Shown piece after piece: positions 7,675 to 17,800 of a stretch of 32,207 nucleotides of DNA (positions are counted from its first letter, which is position 1; the number at the start of each line of letters is the position of its first letter). The notes under the pieces were generated by a model that was given only the letters and a program-made list of their open reading frames with translations, had not been told where the DNA came from and made no database searches. The translations under genes and the position numbers were made by a program. Origin of the DNA: Bacteroidales bacterium (GTDB taxonomy: Bacteria > Bacteroidota > Bacteroidia > Bacteroidales > UBA7960); contig PXAA01000032.1 in assembly GCA_003567205.1 (NCBI GenBank), positions 1 to 32,207 on the forward strand, given 5' to 3'.

Positions 7675-9156
7675 ATGCATAAATCCCCCAGACGCCCCAG
7701 GCTATTTGAGGCATTGATTCCAGTTATTTTCCTGACCGTCTTGATTTCTGTCAATGTCTTTATTTTTGGCGACGACGCACTGGCGGGATCCAATCAGATG
7801 GTTCTGATCCTGTCTGCGGCCCTGGCGGCCATTGTAGCGATCAGCCTGGGCCATCGCTATGAGACGCTCCACAAGGGGATTGTAAAAGCCATTGGATCAG
7901 CCATGTCGGCCATCTTGATCCTTTTTCTCATTGGCTCCCTTGCCGGCACCTGGCTGCTCAGCGGCATTGTACCCTCTATGATATATTATGGTTTACAGAT
8001 CCTTAATCCTACGATCTTTCTGGTGGCTGCCTGCGTGGTGAGTGCCATTGTTTCACTGGCTACCGGTAGCAGCTGGAGTACGGTGGCTACGCTTGGTGTT
8101 GCCCTGCTGGGAATAGGACGTACCCTGGGGATTCCGGAAGGGATCATCGGAGGGGCGATCATTTCCGGTGCATATTTTGGTGACAAGATGTCCCCTTTGT
8201 CCGACACCACTAATCTGGCACCGGCTATGGCAGGCACCGACCTGTTTACCCACATCCGATACATGGCATGGACAACTGTGCCTTCTATTTCCATTGCCCT
8301 GATCCTGTTTATGGTGATCGGCCTTACCCGGTCTCAGGACGGTGCCATCAACGACATCCAGCCTGTTTTGACAGCCATTAAAGGCACCTTTCGCATAACC
8401 CCCCTGCTATTCCTGGTCCCGGCACTGGTCATAGCCCTGATCATTCGTAAGGTCCCGGCCCTGCCTGCGCTGCTGGCAGGAACCCTGGCGGGCGGCGTGT
8501 TTGCTTTGATATTTCAACCCCACATCATCTACCAGGTCAGCGGAATGGAAGACAACTTCCTGGTGGCTGCCTATGTGGCCGTCATGAAAGCCATGTACAC
8601 CGACATTGCCGTAATCACCGACCACGCCATGGTCAACAACCTGCTGGAAACCGGTGGCATGAGCGGTATGCTGAATACGGTATGGCTCATTATATGCGCC
8701 ATGATCTTCGGAGGAATTATGGAATCGAGCGGATTGCTGCAGCGCATTACCGAATCCGTGATCAAGCTGGCACACAATACCGGCTCCCTGGTGGCAGCCA
8801 CCGCAGGCACTTGTATGTTTTTCAATGTAACTGCCAGCGATCAGTATCTGGCCATTGTTGTACCCGGGCGGATGTTTGCAGACACGTATAACAAGCGTGG
8901 ACTGAGCCCCCAGAACCTAAGCCGCACCCTCGAAGACAGCGGCACAGTGACCTCTGTCCTTGTTCCATGGAATACTTGCGGGGCCACACAATCTGCCGTA
9001 CTGGGCGTGCCCACCGTTGCCTTCATCCCTTACGCCTTCTTTAACCTGATCAGCCCATTTATGACCATTTTATTTGCCTATTTGAATATCCGGATCTCCA
9101 GATTAAGCAAAAACGAACAGGCAAAAAATGACGCGACTGACGAAAAATCTGCATGA
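7675..9156 (+). CDS. nhaC: NhaC-type Na+/H+ antiporter
   Basis: A polytopic inner-membrane protein of about 493 residues with around 11-12 hydrophobic segments. Family signatures are clear: ATGSSWSTVATLGVALLGIG, GGAIISGAYFGDKMSPLSDTTNLAPA, then GTDLFTHIRYM, with a C-terminal half holding TDHAMVNNLLETGGMSGM and the polar NTCGATQSAVLGVPTVAFIPYAFFN. NhaC proteins exchange internal Na+ for external H+ (some subfamilies exchange organic acids). A GTG at 7666 is also in frame, but the ATG at 7675 gives a more usual start. The last 4 bases overlap the glycosyltransferase start (ATGA), so the two are translationally coupled. It fits a sodium economy with the NSS symporter further right. Confidence 0.9.
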   Translation: MHKSPRRPRLFEALIPVIFLTVLISVNVFIFGDDALAGSNQMVLILSAALAAIVAISLGHRYETLHKGIVKAIGSAMSAILILFLIGSLAGTWLLSGIVPSMIYYGLQILNPTIFLVAACVVSAIVSLATGSSWSTVATLGVALLGIGRTLGIPEGIIGGAIISGAYFGDKMSPLSDTTNLAPAMAGTDLFTHIRYMAWTTVPSISIALILFMVIGLTRSQDGAINDIQPVLTAIKGTFRITPLLFLVPALVIALIIRKVPALPALLAGTLAGGVFALIFQPHIIYQVSGMEDNFLVAAYVAVMKAMYTDIAVITDHAMVNNLLETGGMSGMLNTVWLIICAMIFGGIMESSGLLQRITESVIKLAHNTGSLVAATAGTCMFFNVTASDQYLAIVVPGRMFADTYNKRGLSPQNLSRTLEDSGTVTSVLVPWNTCGATQSAVLGVPTVAFIPYAFFNLISPFMTILFAYLNIRISRLSKNEQAKNDATDEKSA

Positions 9157-10283
9157 AAAAAGTACACCTTTCGGTAACCAATGATGTGTTCACCGACCAG
9201 CGGGTGAACAAAATGGCGCAGACCCTGCATGCTATGGGTTTTGAAGTTTATATCACAGGGGTAAGGCGAAAAGACAGTAAGGCTTTTTCGCCGTTGTATG
9301 CCCGGGTCAAACGCATTTCCATGATGTTTCACAGAAAGTTTATGTTTTACGCCGAATACAATCTGAAATTATTTTTCTATCTTCTGTTCAAACGATTTGA
9401 TCTTCTGGTAAGCAATGATCTGGATACCCTGCTGCCCAACCATCTGGTCGCATTTTTCAAGCGCAAACCACTGGTATACGATGCCCATGAGTACTTTACC
9501 GGTACTCCGGAGGTTGTTTCCCGGCCACTGGTACAGCGTTTTTGGAAAAACCTTGAAAAGTTTTTGTTCCCGCGCCAAAAAACCATCATCACTGTCAACC
9601 ACTCCATGGCAACGCTTTACGGAAATGAATATGGCAAAAAGCTGCATGTGGTCAGAAACTTTCCACGCTACAAAGCGCCCCGCGGAAGTATTCCTGCCGA
9701 TGAGCTGAGTCTGCCTCCGGATAAAGATATCATCCTGTTGCAGGGCAGCGGCATTAATATCGACCGCGGCGGCGAAGAACTGGTCATGGCCATGCGTCCG
9801 GAATACGGTCTGAAACACGTGTTACTACTGATAATTGGTTCCGGCGATGTGATTCCCAAACTTAAATCCATGGCCGGAAAAGAAGGCCTGAATAACAGGG
9901 TCTGGTTCCTGGACAAAATGTCGCCGGAAGAACTTCACGAATATACCATCCATGCAAAAATCGGAGCCTCTCTCGACAAAGGCAGCAACCTGAATTACCG
10001 TTACAGCCTGCCAAATAAATTGTTCGATTACATGATGGCCGGGGTGCCTCAATTGACAACCAGGCTGCCGGAGATTGAGGCCATCGTCACAAAGTACAAT
10101 ACCGGCATGCTGATCCGGAATCATGACCCTGCACACATCGCACAATGTATCCGCGATATGCTTTCTGACCGGGACCGGTGGAATACCTGGCACCTGAACT
10201 CTTTGAAAGCCGCCAAGGAACTTTGCTGGGAAAATGAGGAAAAGATCGTTCGGAAGATTTATGACAGCTATATTCCGTCTTAA
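9153..10283 (+). CDS. GT4-like glycosyltransferase
   Basis: A 376-residue GT-B fold protein without membrane segments. The N-terminal half binds acceptor (NDVFTDQRVNKMAQTLHAMGFEVYITG; VYDAHEYFTGTPEVV). The C-terminal half has the retaining GT4 pattern: ILLQGSGINIDRGGEELVMAM, LLLIIGSGDVIPKLK and the nucleotide-sugar segment YSLPNKLFDYMMAGVPQLTTRLPEIEAIV with the conserved Glu near PEIE. It probably adds a sugar to a cell-surface glycan; donor and acceptor are unknown. It starts inside the end of nhaC (4-bp ATGA overlap), although the two have no obvious shared function. No polysaccharide cluster surrounds it. Confidence 0.85.
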   Translation: MKKVHLSVTNDVFTDQRVNKMAQTLHAMGFEVYITGVRRKDSKAFSPLYARVKRISMMFHRKFMFYAEYNLKLFFYLLFKRFDLLVSNDLDTLLPNHLVAFFKRKPLVYDAHEYFTGTPEVVSRPLVQRFWKNLEKFLFPRQKTIITVNHSMATLYGNEYGKKLHVVRNFPRYKAPRGSIPADELSLPPDKDIILLQGSGINIDRGGEELVMAMRPEYGLKHVLLLIIGSGDVIPKLKSMAGKEGLNNRVWFLDKMSPEELHEYTIHAKIGASLDKGSNLNYRYSLPNKLFDYMMAGVPQLTTRLPEIEAIVTKYNTGMLIRNHDPAHIAQCIRDMLSDRDRWNTWHLNSLKAAKELCWENEEKIVRKIYDSYIPS

Positions 10284-10301
10284 GCTTTGATCGGGCGAAA
10301 C

Positions 10302-11006
10302 TCAGGCTTCTGAATTTTGTGTGGTTTCGGGATCCATTTCCATTAATTTTCCACCTTCGCATTTAAAAATGCGCGCCGGAAACTTTTTAAACAAACTATA
10401 GTTGTGGGTGGCCATCAAAACGCCCCGGCCGCTGGTACTTATATCAAACATCAGCTCCATAATGCCTTCGCTGGTTTCCGGGTCCAGGTTTCCGGTAGGC
10501 TCATCGGCAAGAATCACATCCGGGTCATTGATCAGGGCACGTGCAATGACGACACGTTGCTGTTCGCCCCCGGATAATTCATGCGGCATCTTAAAGCCCT
10601 TGGTCCCCAAACCGACTTTCTCAAGTACATCCACCATCCTTTCTTCCATGGCGATCCTGTCGTGCCAGCCGGTGGCCTTCATCACAAACAACAGGTTGTC
10701 TTTCACCGTTCGGTCATTAAGCAATTGAAAATCCTGAAAAACAATGCCGATCTTACGTCGCAGAAAAGGAATATCCCTGTCCCTGATCCCCATCAGATCT
10801 GTCCCTGCAACCCTACCAGAACCATCCACCATGGGCAGGTCGGCATAAAGAATCTTCAACAGGCTGCTTTTACCCGAACCGGTCCGGCCGATGAGGTAAC
10901 AGAATTGCCCCCGTTCTACGCTGAAACTTACATCAGACAGAACCAGTATGTTTTTTTGGTATACCGGGACATCCTGAAGTTCGATGATTGTATCAAAAGC
11001 CATCAT
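10302..11006 (-). CDS. ftsE: Cell division ATP-binding protein FtsE
   Basis: A 234-residue ABC ATPase: Walker [10 protein letters not shown] near residue 40, Q-loop FQDFQLL, signature LSGGEQQR, Walker [14 protein letters not shown] and switch His in MATHNYSLF. The FtsE-specific combination of [27 protein letters not shown] and [20 protein letters not shown] separates it from general LolD-type ATPases. FtsE works with the membrane protein FtsX to control cell-wall hydrolases at the septum. No ftsX gene is next to it here. The start is one of two tandem ATGs at 11006 and 11003. It is separated from the upstream peptidase gene by a hairpin terminator. Confidence 0.87.
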   Translation of the reverse strand: MMAFDTIIELQDVPVYQKNILVLSDVSFSVERGQFCYLIGRTGSGKSSLLKILYADLPMVDGSGRVAGTDLMGIRDRDIPFLRRKIGIVFQDFQLLNDRTVKDNLLFVMKATGWHDRIAMEERMVDVLEKVGLGTKGFKMPHELSGGEQQRVVIARALINDPDVILADEPTGNLDPETSEGIMELMFDISTSGRGVLMATHNYSLFKKFPARIFKCEGGKLMEMDPETTQNSEA

Positions 11007-11040
11007 GTTTTATTTGCAGTTTTGCTGCATAAAGTTAAAC

Positions 11041-11075
11041 ATAAAAGGAGCACCCGGTACAGGTACTCCTTTTAT
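11041..11075 (-). terminator. Hairpin terminator after the M3 peptidase gene
   Basis: ATAAAAGGAG (11041-11050) and CTCCTTTTAT (11066-11075) form a perfect 10-bp inverted repeat, extended by ACC/GGT after one mismatch. On the minus strand it follows the M3 peptidase stop by 15 bp. The A-rich and T-rich arms let it work in either direction. Confidence 0.75.
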
Positions 11076-11090
11076 ACTTGAACAATCAGG

Positions 11091-13187
11091 TTATTTTAAT
11101 CCGCTTCTTATCAGAAATGGCTCAATATCTGGCTCTTGTCTACGAAATTTTACATAGGCATCCATGCCATCCCTAAGCGAATTTTCTGCAAGGATGTATT
11201 TGCGGAAGCGTTCGGCCAGTTCCTGGTTGAAGAGATCATCGGATTCTTTGAAAGCCATAAAGGCATCGGCATCCAAAACGCCTGCCCAACGATACACATA
11301 GTATCCCGCCGCATAACCTGTTCCGAAAATATGGCCGAAATATGTGGTACGGTAACGGGGCTTGATTTCTTCAATAAGACCCATATTTTCTAAGGACGCG
11401 ATCTCAAATGCACGCACATCGATCTCTTCGCCATGGTCAGCAGTATGCCAATCCATATCAAGTATGGCTGCGGCAATGTATTCTGCATTGATAAACCCCT
11501 GGTTAAAAAATTCTGCATTGCGCATTTTCTGCTGCAGTTCCAGCGGCATGGGTTCGCCCGTTTCATAATGCAGGGCATATTTCTTAATCAGTTCAGGTTC
11601 TCCGGCCCAGTTCTCAAGGATCTGCGAGGGCAGCTCCACAAAGTCGCGAGGCACGCTGCGGCTGGTTCTCCTGTAACGGCCATCGGCAAAGAAATTGTGC
11701 AGGGCGTGGCCAAATTCATGAAAATAGGTGGTTGTTTCGTCCCAGGTCAGCAAGGCCGGTTGTCCGCCCGAAGGACGACTGAAGTTCATCACAATGGTCA
11801 CGATGGGATAGATCTTTTCACCGTTTTCATAGGCACCGCTGCGATAGGTTCCGCACCAGGCACCACCACGCTTGCCCGTACGTGGATGCGGGTCGATAAA
11901 CAGGATACCCAGGTGGCTGCCGTCATGGTCAAATACTTCATATGCTTCAACTTCTTCGTGATATACGGGAATCTCCGGACGTGCTTCAAATGTCAGTCCA
12001 AACAGTTTATTCGCCAGAATAAAGTTGCCTTCGCGTACATTCCCGATCGCAAAATAAGGCTTCAACTCGGCATCATCCAGATCATACTGCTCTTTCCGGA
12101 GAATCTCGGCATAATACCACCAGTCCCATGGAGCCAGTTTAAAATCGCCGCCTTCCCGCTCAATGATGGCCTGCATCTGGTCTCTTTCCTGTTTGGCAAG
12201 CGCCAGGGAGGGTTCCCAGATCTCATACAGAAAGTCATATACATTCTGTGGGTTTTGGGCCATCTGAATGGATTGGAAATATTCCGCATAATTGTTGTAT
12301 CCCATCAGGCGCGACATTTCCTGGCGAAGCTGCATCAGCTCGGCAAACAGGTCTTTGTTATCGTTTTCATTGTCGTTGTCGCCACGCATAAAATAGGCAG
12401 TGAATACTTTTTCACGCAAATCCCTTCTCTCGGAGTAGCGCAAAAATGGAATCCAGCTCGGATTATGCAGGGTAACAATGCCTAAAGCATCCACACCGGC
12501 TTTTTCAGCTGCTTCTGCAGCAGCATCCCTTACATTATCAGGCAAGCCGGCAAGGTCCTCTTCCGTTTCCAGTGTAAGTTGAAAAGCATTGGTTTCGGCC
12601 AACTGGTTCTCGCCAAGCTGTAGCGAAACCATGGACATTCTCGAGTTAAGTTCTGCCAGTTGTTCGCGCTGTTCTTCTGGTAATGCGGCACCACTGCGTT
12701 CAAAGTCCCGGTAATATTTCTCCACCACGCGCATTTGCTCCCTGTCAAGGCTAAGTTCTTCGCGTTGCTCATAAACTGCCTGAATGCGGGCAAACAATTC
12801 CTGGTTCATGCGAATGGAATTGCTGTGGTCCGACAACATAGGGGTGGCCTCGCGGGCAATTTCCTGCAAACGCGGATTGGTTTCCGCACCACGCAAACCT
12901 CCGAAAACAGGGTTCACACGCCGCAGTAATCCGCCGGCCTGATCATAAGCCACAATGGTGTTTTCAAAAGTTGGGGTCTCCGGATTACTGATGATGGCCT
13001 CGATTTCTGCCTGATGCTGGCGGATCCCTTCCTCAATGGCAGGAAGAAAATGTTCGTCATCAATCCTGTCAAACGGGGGGGCATCAAAAGGGGTGTTGTA
13101 ATCCGCAAAAAACGGATTCGGACTGCGGTCAGCACAACCGGATAGCATCATAATCAAAGGAATTAACAATAAAAATAAATGTTTCAT
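11091..13187 (-). CDS. dcp: M3-family peptidyl-dipeptidase lipoprotein (Dcp-like)
   Basis: A 698-residue zinc peptidase. The N-terminus is a lipoprotein signal (LIMMLSGC, Cys near residue 18), so it is probably periplasmic and membrane anchored, unlike cytosolic E. coli Dcp. The active site is YFHEFGHALH with HEFGH at residues 490-494, and the third zinc ligand is E518 in DFVELPSQILENW. The length and the C-terminal pattern (HIFGTGYAAGYYVYRWAGVLDADAF) match peptidyl-dipeptidase Dcp/oligopeptidase A. Dcp removes dipeptides from peptide C-termini. It is followed by a terminator and has its own candidate promoter, so it is likely monocistronic. It fits the peptide-use theme of the window. Confidence 0.93.
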   Translation of the reverse strand: MKHLFLLLIPLIMMLSGCADRSPNPFFADYNTPFDAPPFDRIDDEHFLPAIEEGIRQHQAEIEAIISNPETPTFENTIVAYDQAGGLLRRVNPVFGGLRGAETNPRLQEIAREATPMLSDHSNSIRMNQELFARIQAVYEQREELSLDREQMRVVEKYYRDFERSGAALPEEQREQLAELNSRMSMVSLQLGENQLAETNAFQLTLETEEDLAGLPDNVRDAAAEAAEKAGVDALGIVTLHNPSWIPFLRYSERRDLREKVFTAYFMRGDNDNENDNKDLFAELMQLRQEMSRLMGYNNYAEYFQSIQMAQNPQNVYDFLYEIWEPSLALAKQERDQMQAIIEREGGDFKLAPWDWWYYAEILRKEQYDLDDAELKPYFAIGNVREGNFILANKLFGLTFEARPEIPVYHEEVEAYEVFDHDGSHLGILFIDPHPRTGKRGGAWCGTYRSGAYENGEKIYPIVTIVMNFSRPSGGQPALLTWDETTTYFHEFGHALHNFFADGRYRRTSRSVPRDFVELPSQILENWAGEPELIKKYALHYETGEPMPLELQQKMRNAEFFNQGFINAEYIAAAILDMDWHTADHGEEIDVRAFEIASLENMGLIEEIKPRYRTTYFGHIFGTGYAAGYYVYRWAGVLDADAFMAFKESDDLFNQELAERFRKYILAENSLRDGMDAYVKFRRQEPDIEPFLIRSGLK

Positions 13188-13234
13188 GCTTTTACGGGTT
13201 AAGATTTATAATGGAATATTATGCTTTAAAGTAT

Positions 13235-13242
13235 CAAAGATA
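13235..13242 (-). promoter_or_regulatory. Candidate -7 element upstream of the M3 peptidase gene
   Basis: The minus strand reads TATCTTTG, an exact TAnnTTTG match, placed to give a start near 13228 and a leader of about 40 nt. No TTTG is seen at the -33 distance. Confidence 0.4.
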
Positions 13243-13333
13243 CATTTTTTCAGTGTCTGCACCCTGCGCCATTCTGTGTGCCTGCAAAAAACCGCACATT
13301 TTGGGAGCCCACCGGAGGTAATCTCCTGCTGTC

Positions 13334-14827
13334 CTATCGGTAAAGCTTGCCAATCTTTTTGTTAAAGATCAGAAACAAACCAATAACCAGCCCCCACTGT
13401 ACCAATACGGTCATCACGCTGAAGGGGTTCAGGGGGTTAAACCATGCATCAGGGGCAAATTCCGTGATGGACAGCCACATCCACCATATCAGCAAAATGA
13501 GGCCGGCCGAGGGCACAAAAAAACGAATGGGAATATCCCACCACATTCCGGGTTTCCAGTCGGTGGACGCAAATTCTGTTTCATTTTTAAGTTTTATGAT
13601 GCCATATCTAATACAAAACAAGGCAATAAAAACCCCGCTGACCATAAGACCCAGTCCCCAAACAAAATCCTGGTTACTCAGCACATTCAGACTCATGGCC
13701 GAAGGAATACCCAGCAGATACACAAAGGCAATGATAACCAGAACAGCTCTGTTTCTGCGCACCCCTCTGTCTACAAGGGCGCGGGTACTGAGTTCCAGCA
13801 TCGACATCAGGGAAGAAAAACCGGCAAAAGCAAGCCCCAGAAAGAACAGAACCGCCAGGATGCCCCCGGCACTCATGCGTTCAAAAAGCTGGGGCATCCA
13901 GATAAAAGTCAGGCCAGTGGATGCCGGTCCGCTGGTCTTCATCACCTCCAGCACCTCTGCATCTGCATAACCATATCCGTATTGCAGCACAGAGAACACC
14001 GTACCAAAGATCATGGTAGCCATCAACAGGGAAATGATGTTGTTGCCAAAACCAGTAATAAATGCATTTTTAACCGTTCCGTGCCGCGCATGCATGTAGG
14101 CGGCATAGGTCAGGAACAATCCCCATCCGGCGCCTGTATCCCAGGCGTTCTGAGTCAGGGCCTGCAGCCAAACACCAGGTGTTTTTAATTGCGCCCATTC
14201 AATGCGAAACAAATATTCGATTCCATCACCTGACCCTGGAAGGGAAATGGCACGTATAACGGCAGCAATAATGATGAGGATGAGTACCGGGATCAATACC
14301 TTGTTTACTTTTTCGATAGACCTCACCCCCCTCCATATGGCCAGTCCGCCAGCCGCAATGGCCAGAAAATGCATCACAAATGGCCACCAGGACGATTGAA
14401 AATTATCCCATAAAGCCATGGAGTCCGTATTGGATGCAGGCAGGGGATATAACAGCATTTGAAAGAAGTAATACAAACTCCATCCCACAATAACCGCATA
14501 AAAGAAACCGATGGCAGTGGCTACAAAAGCGACAAAAGCCCCCATCCAGGCGAATCGCCTGCCCATGCCTTTCGCAAAAGAACCTACAACGCCGAAACGG
14601 TATTTCCGACCGATCATATACTCAGCGATGATCAACGGAACACTCCACAACAGCAGAAAAACGATCCAGGCAAGTATAAGGGCCCCGGCACCCTCATCAC
14701 CCCCACTTTGTGCCGCGATTCTCGGAAAACGCCAAATGTTACCGGTACCCACAGCAATACCCAGCGCACTCAGCAACAAACCCACCCGGGTTCCAAAACG
14801 CTGATCAACCGAACGATCTATATCCAT
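13334..14827 (-). CDS. Neurotransmitter:sodium symporter (NSS/SNF) family transporter
   Basis: A 497-residue membrane protein with about 11-12 transmembrane segments. TM1 has the family hallmark GIAVGTGNIWRFPRIAA with the unwound Gly/Asn region that binds sodium and substrate. TM6/8 regions are visible as NAWDTGAGWGLFLTYAAYM and FAGFSSLMSMLELSTRALVD. Bacterial members such as LeuT, TnaT and MhsT import amino acids with Na+, so an amino acid is the likely substrate. The segment after TM1, usually NGGGAF, is QSGGDEGAGAL here, about three residues longer. It lies 39 bp downstream of the tricorn-type protease gene and may be read with it, coupling peptide breakdown to uptake, but an AT-rich palindrome separates them. 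Confidence 0.9.
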   Translation of the reverse strand: MDIDRSVDQRFGTRVGLLLSALGIAVGTGNIWRFPRIAAQSGGDEGAGALILAWIVFLLLWSVPLIIAEYMIGRKYRFGVVGSFAKGMGRRFAWMGAFVAFVATAIGFFYAVIVGWSLYYFFQMLLYPLPASNTDSMALWDNFQSSWWPFVMHFLAIAAGGLAIWRGVRSIEKVNKVLIPVLILIIIAAVIRAISLPGSGDGIEYLFRIEWAQLKTPGVWLQALTQNAWDTGAGWGLFLTYAAYMHARHGTVKNAFITGFGNNIISLLMATMIFGTVFSVLQYGYGYADAEVLEVMKTSGPASTGLTFIWMPQLFERMSAGGILAVLFFLGLAFAGFSSLMSMLELSTRALVDRGVRRNRAVLVIIAFVYLLGIPSAMSLNVLSNQDFVWGLGLMVSGVFIALFCIRYGIIKLKNETEFASTDWKPGMWWDIPIRFFVPSAGLILLIWWMWLSITEFAPDAWFNPLNPFSVMTVLVQWGLVIGLFLIFNKKIGKLYR

Positions 14828-14839
14828 TTATCGTCTAAA

Positions 14840-14858
14840 TAGTATTTATTAAATACTA
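14840..14858. repeat. 19-bp AT-rich palindrome upstream of the NSS symporter gene
   Basis: TAGTATTTA and TAAATACTA flank a single central T. The element sits 12 bp upstream of the symporter start and 8 bp past the tricorn-type gene stop. It could be a regulator operator or an attenuating hairpin; nothing in the sequence decides which. Confidence 0.5.
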
Positions 14859-14866
14859 ATCACCAA

Positions 14867-17800
14867 TTACCGCTGCCTACGTTCCGGCCTCCTGTACCGC
14901 ACCGGCGGCGGCGGCTCCGGTTTCAGTTCAATAGCTTCTGTTTCCAGCAGTTTCAGGGCTTCTTCCACGGCACGTTCCAGCTGTGGATCATGGCCCTCTA
15001 TGACCAGTACAGGCAATTGTTCAACCTTGATGTCGGGCGCAACGCCTTCGGCTTCCACAGCCCACTCGCCGTCGGTATTGAAGAAACCGCCACGTGGGGC
15101 CATCATCCGTCCACCATCAATAAAGGAAGGTGTATCCCATATGCCCACCAGTCCACCCCAGGTGGTGGTCCCGATCAGTGGACCGATTTCCATTTTGCGG
15201 AACATATAAGGCAAAAGATCGCCCCCTGATCCGGCACGCTCATTGATGAGCATCACCTTCGGTCCCCATATGCCGGCCATGGGTGTTGTAAAAGGCCTCC
15301 TGTCTGCCGCCCGGGAGTTAAAATAACCGTGCAACTGCCGCGACATGATGTCGACCATATAGTCGGCTGCAGAGCCGCCGCCATTGTTTCGTTCATCAAT
15401 AACAGCCCCCTTTTTATCCTGCTGGGCAAAATAATAGCGGTTAAAGAACTGATAACCCATGCCGCTGGTATTGGGCACGTAAACGTAGGCCAATTGACCG
15501 TCGGACAATTTGTCTACACGCCTGCGGTTGTCTTCCACCCAGTTCATCATGCGCAATTGGTATTCATTGGCTACAGGCACCACCGTTACCAGGCGGGAGC
15601 CATCTTTGGCCGGCCTGTCATTTACCCGGATCTGCGTCTGCCGGTTGGCCGTACCTTCAAAATACCTGTAAAGGTTCTCTTCAGGATCCACAGGAACGCC
15701 ATTCACTTCGAGCAGGTAATCGCCCTTGGAAACATTAACCCCCGGTACACCCAGGGGTGCCCGCAGGTTGGGGTTCCAGTCTTCTCCGTCGTATATTTTG
15801 CTGAAACGGACATATCCGCCTTCGATGGTATAGTCAGCACCCAGCAATCCAACCGCTACCCGCTCAATCTGTGGCATGTCCCCGCCAAAGATGTATGAAT
15901 GCCCAATGGCTACCTCACCCCCCATGATGCCGATTACATAATTCAGGTCGGTACGGTGACGCACATGCTCCACCCATGGGCGATACCACCCGTAAATCTC
16001 ATCCCAGGGCGCACCATGCACATTGTCCACATACAGGAAATCGCGCTGCAAACGCCAGCCTTCCCTGAACATCTGGCGCCACTCTTCCTTTGGTTCGATG
16101 CGCATACGCATATTGCTCACGGCTTCCAAACGTCCATCGCCCGGATTACGTGTGGCACCACTGGACGACACAATGCCCCATGTGGTGCCGCTACGATAAA
16201 GGAGGGAACTCCTGTCGTGCGAAGTCACGGCGTAATGCACAGGCGACAAAAAGGCTTCCGTTTTTCGATCTTTAAAATCGTAACGGTGCAGCGTGAGGCC
16301 CGGCTGATTGGGCACATTTTCAAAGTAAAACACGTATCCCTCAGGTCCCGCAATCAATCCTGTATAATCACGGGCAGGAATGTCTGCAGAAACAATGCGC
16401 CGCATCAGGCCATCCCGGTCAATCTTTATGGCATCGTCATTTTCTTCGCCATTGCCAGGCTCTTCTTCATCCGTTTGTTGCTCTTCATCGCTTTTGGGTA
16501 AAAACGGGGAAACACCGTCTTCGGCAAGTACCATTACATAAAGAGACCGGTTGATTGGGCTGTCGTAGGCACTCATATCGAGCCAGCCCGTATTGGGGCC
16601 ATAATCAGTACTTGCAAGAAAATACAAATAATCGCCCGAAGCGCACCAGACAGGGGTAATGGCATCGGCCATGCCGTCTGTTGCCTGGATCCGTTCACCG
16701 GTTTCCACATTATACAATATGATGGCTTTGAACATGCTCTCCAGGGTATGTGCATAGGCGATCCACCGGCTGTCGGACGACCACACCGGGTTCATCGTAC
16801 GCTGAGGGCGCACATACCGGTCGGTATCCACCAGGGTCACCATACCGGACTCCACATCTACAAAATACAGGTTCAGGTGGGTGTCGGTATAGGCAATGTA
16901 TTGGCCGTCGGGCGACCAATCGGGTCTGAAAAAAAATGAGGGCTCGGGAAGGGGGATGACCTTGATTTCACCCATACCCGACTGCTCACCGATTAGCAGC
17001 TGATATTCGCCCGATTCGTCCGAAAACCAGGCAATGCGGTTGCCGTCGGGCGACCATACAGGAGAGCGGTCGGCCACACCCGGGCTGCGTGTGATGTTTC
17101 TTGGATCCCCATGCTCCTTGGGTACGGTAAATATTTCGCCCCGGTATTCAAACAGGGCACGTTGCCCCGTGGGCGATAAAGACGCGTTTTGCAGGGCAAT
17201 GGGGCGGATATTTTCCCAGCGGGGCCGAGACCAGTGAAAATCGCCACGCACATGAATGGTCAGCTGTTCATGCTGTCCGTTCTGTGGATTAAAAATATGC
17301 AGCGCCCCGGCCTTTTCATACACCAGCATATCCCCGCCGCTATTGATGTTCTTCACATCAAAATCCACAAAAAAACTTTCCTGTTTGAGTTCCCCTGTAT
17401 CCACATTGTACGACCAAATGTTGGCTGCATAATCGCGTTCCGAAATAAAATACACAGTGTTTCCAAGCCAAACCGGACTCATATGCCGCTCACCGTCGGT
17501 TTGGGGGGTGGTTACCAGGCTGTAATCCTCCAGATCTACAATCCAAATGGGGTTTGCCTGACCGGCACGATAATTTCTCCATTCGGGATCGATAAAGCTG
17601 ACCTCCTGGTATGCAATAAACCGGCCATCAGGCGATAGCTGCCCGGTTACCGCCCTCGGAACGGGCAACGCTTCGGGCATTCCCCCGTCTTTATGAATGG
17701 TATAGAAACGGGATTCACGGGTGGGGACCCCCTCCCTGCCGGAAGTAAATAACACCCGCTCTCCATCGGGGGTCCAGCCACGGACCTGATCGGCTCCGGG

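Noticed and set aside
10302-11006. LolD/MacB-type lipoprotein or export ATPase
   Set aside because: The short interstrand segments around [10 protein letters not shown] and [15 protein letters not shown] match FtsE better; no permease gene of the Lol or Mac type is adjacent.
11433-12485. 350-codon open frame antisense to the M3 peptidase gene
   Set aside because: It lies wholly inside a strongly supported M3 gene on the other strand, has no recognisable domain, and its composition looks like the mirrored codon pattern of that gene.
15329-16501. Two long plus-strand frames (189 and 200 codons) within the tricorn-type gene
   Set aside because: Antisense to a continuous 1082-residue protein with clear S41 and propeller motifs; no protein features of their own.
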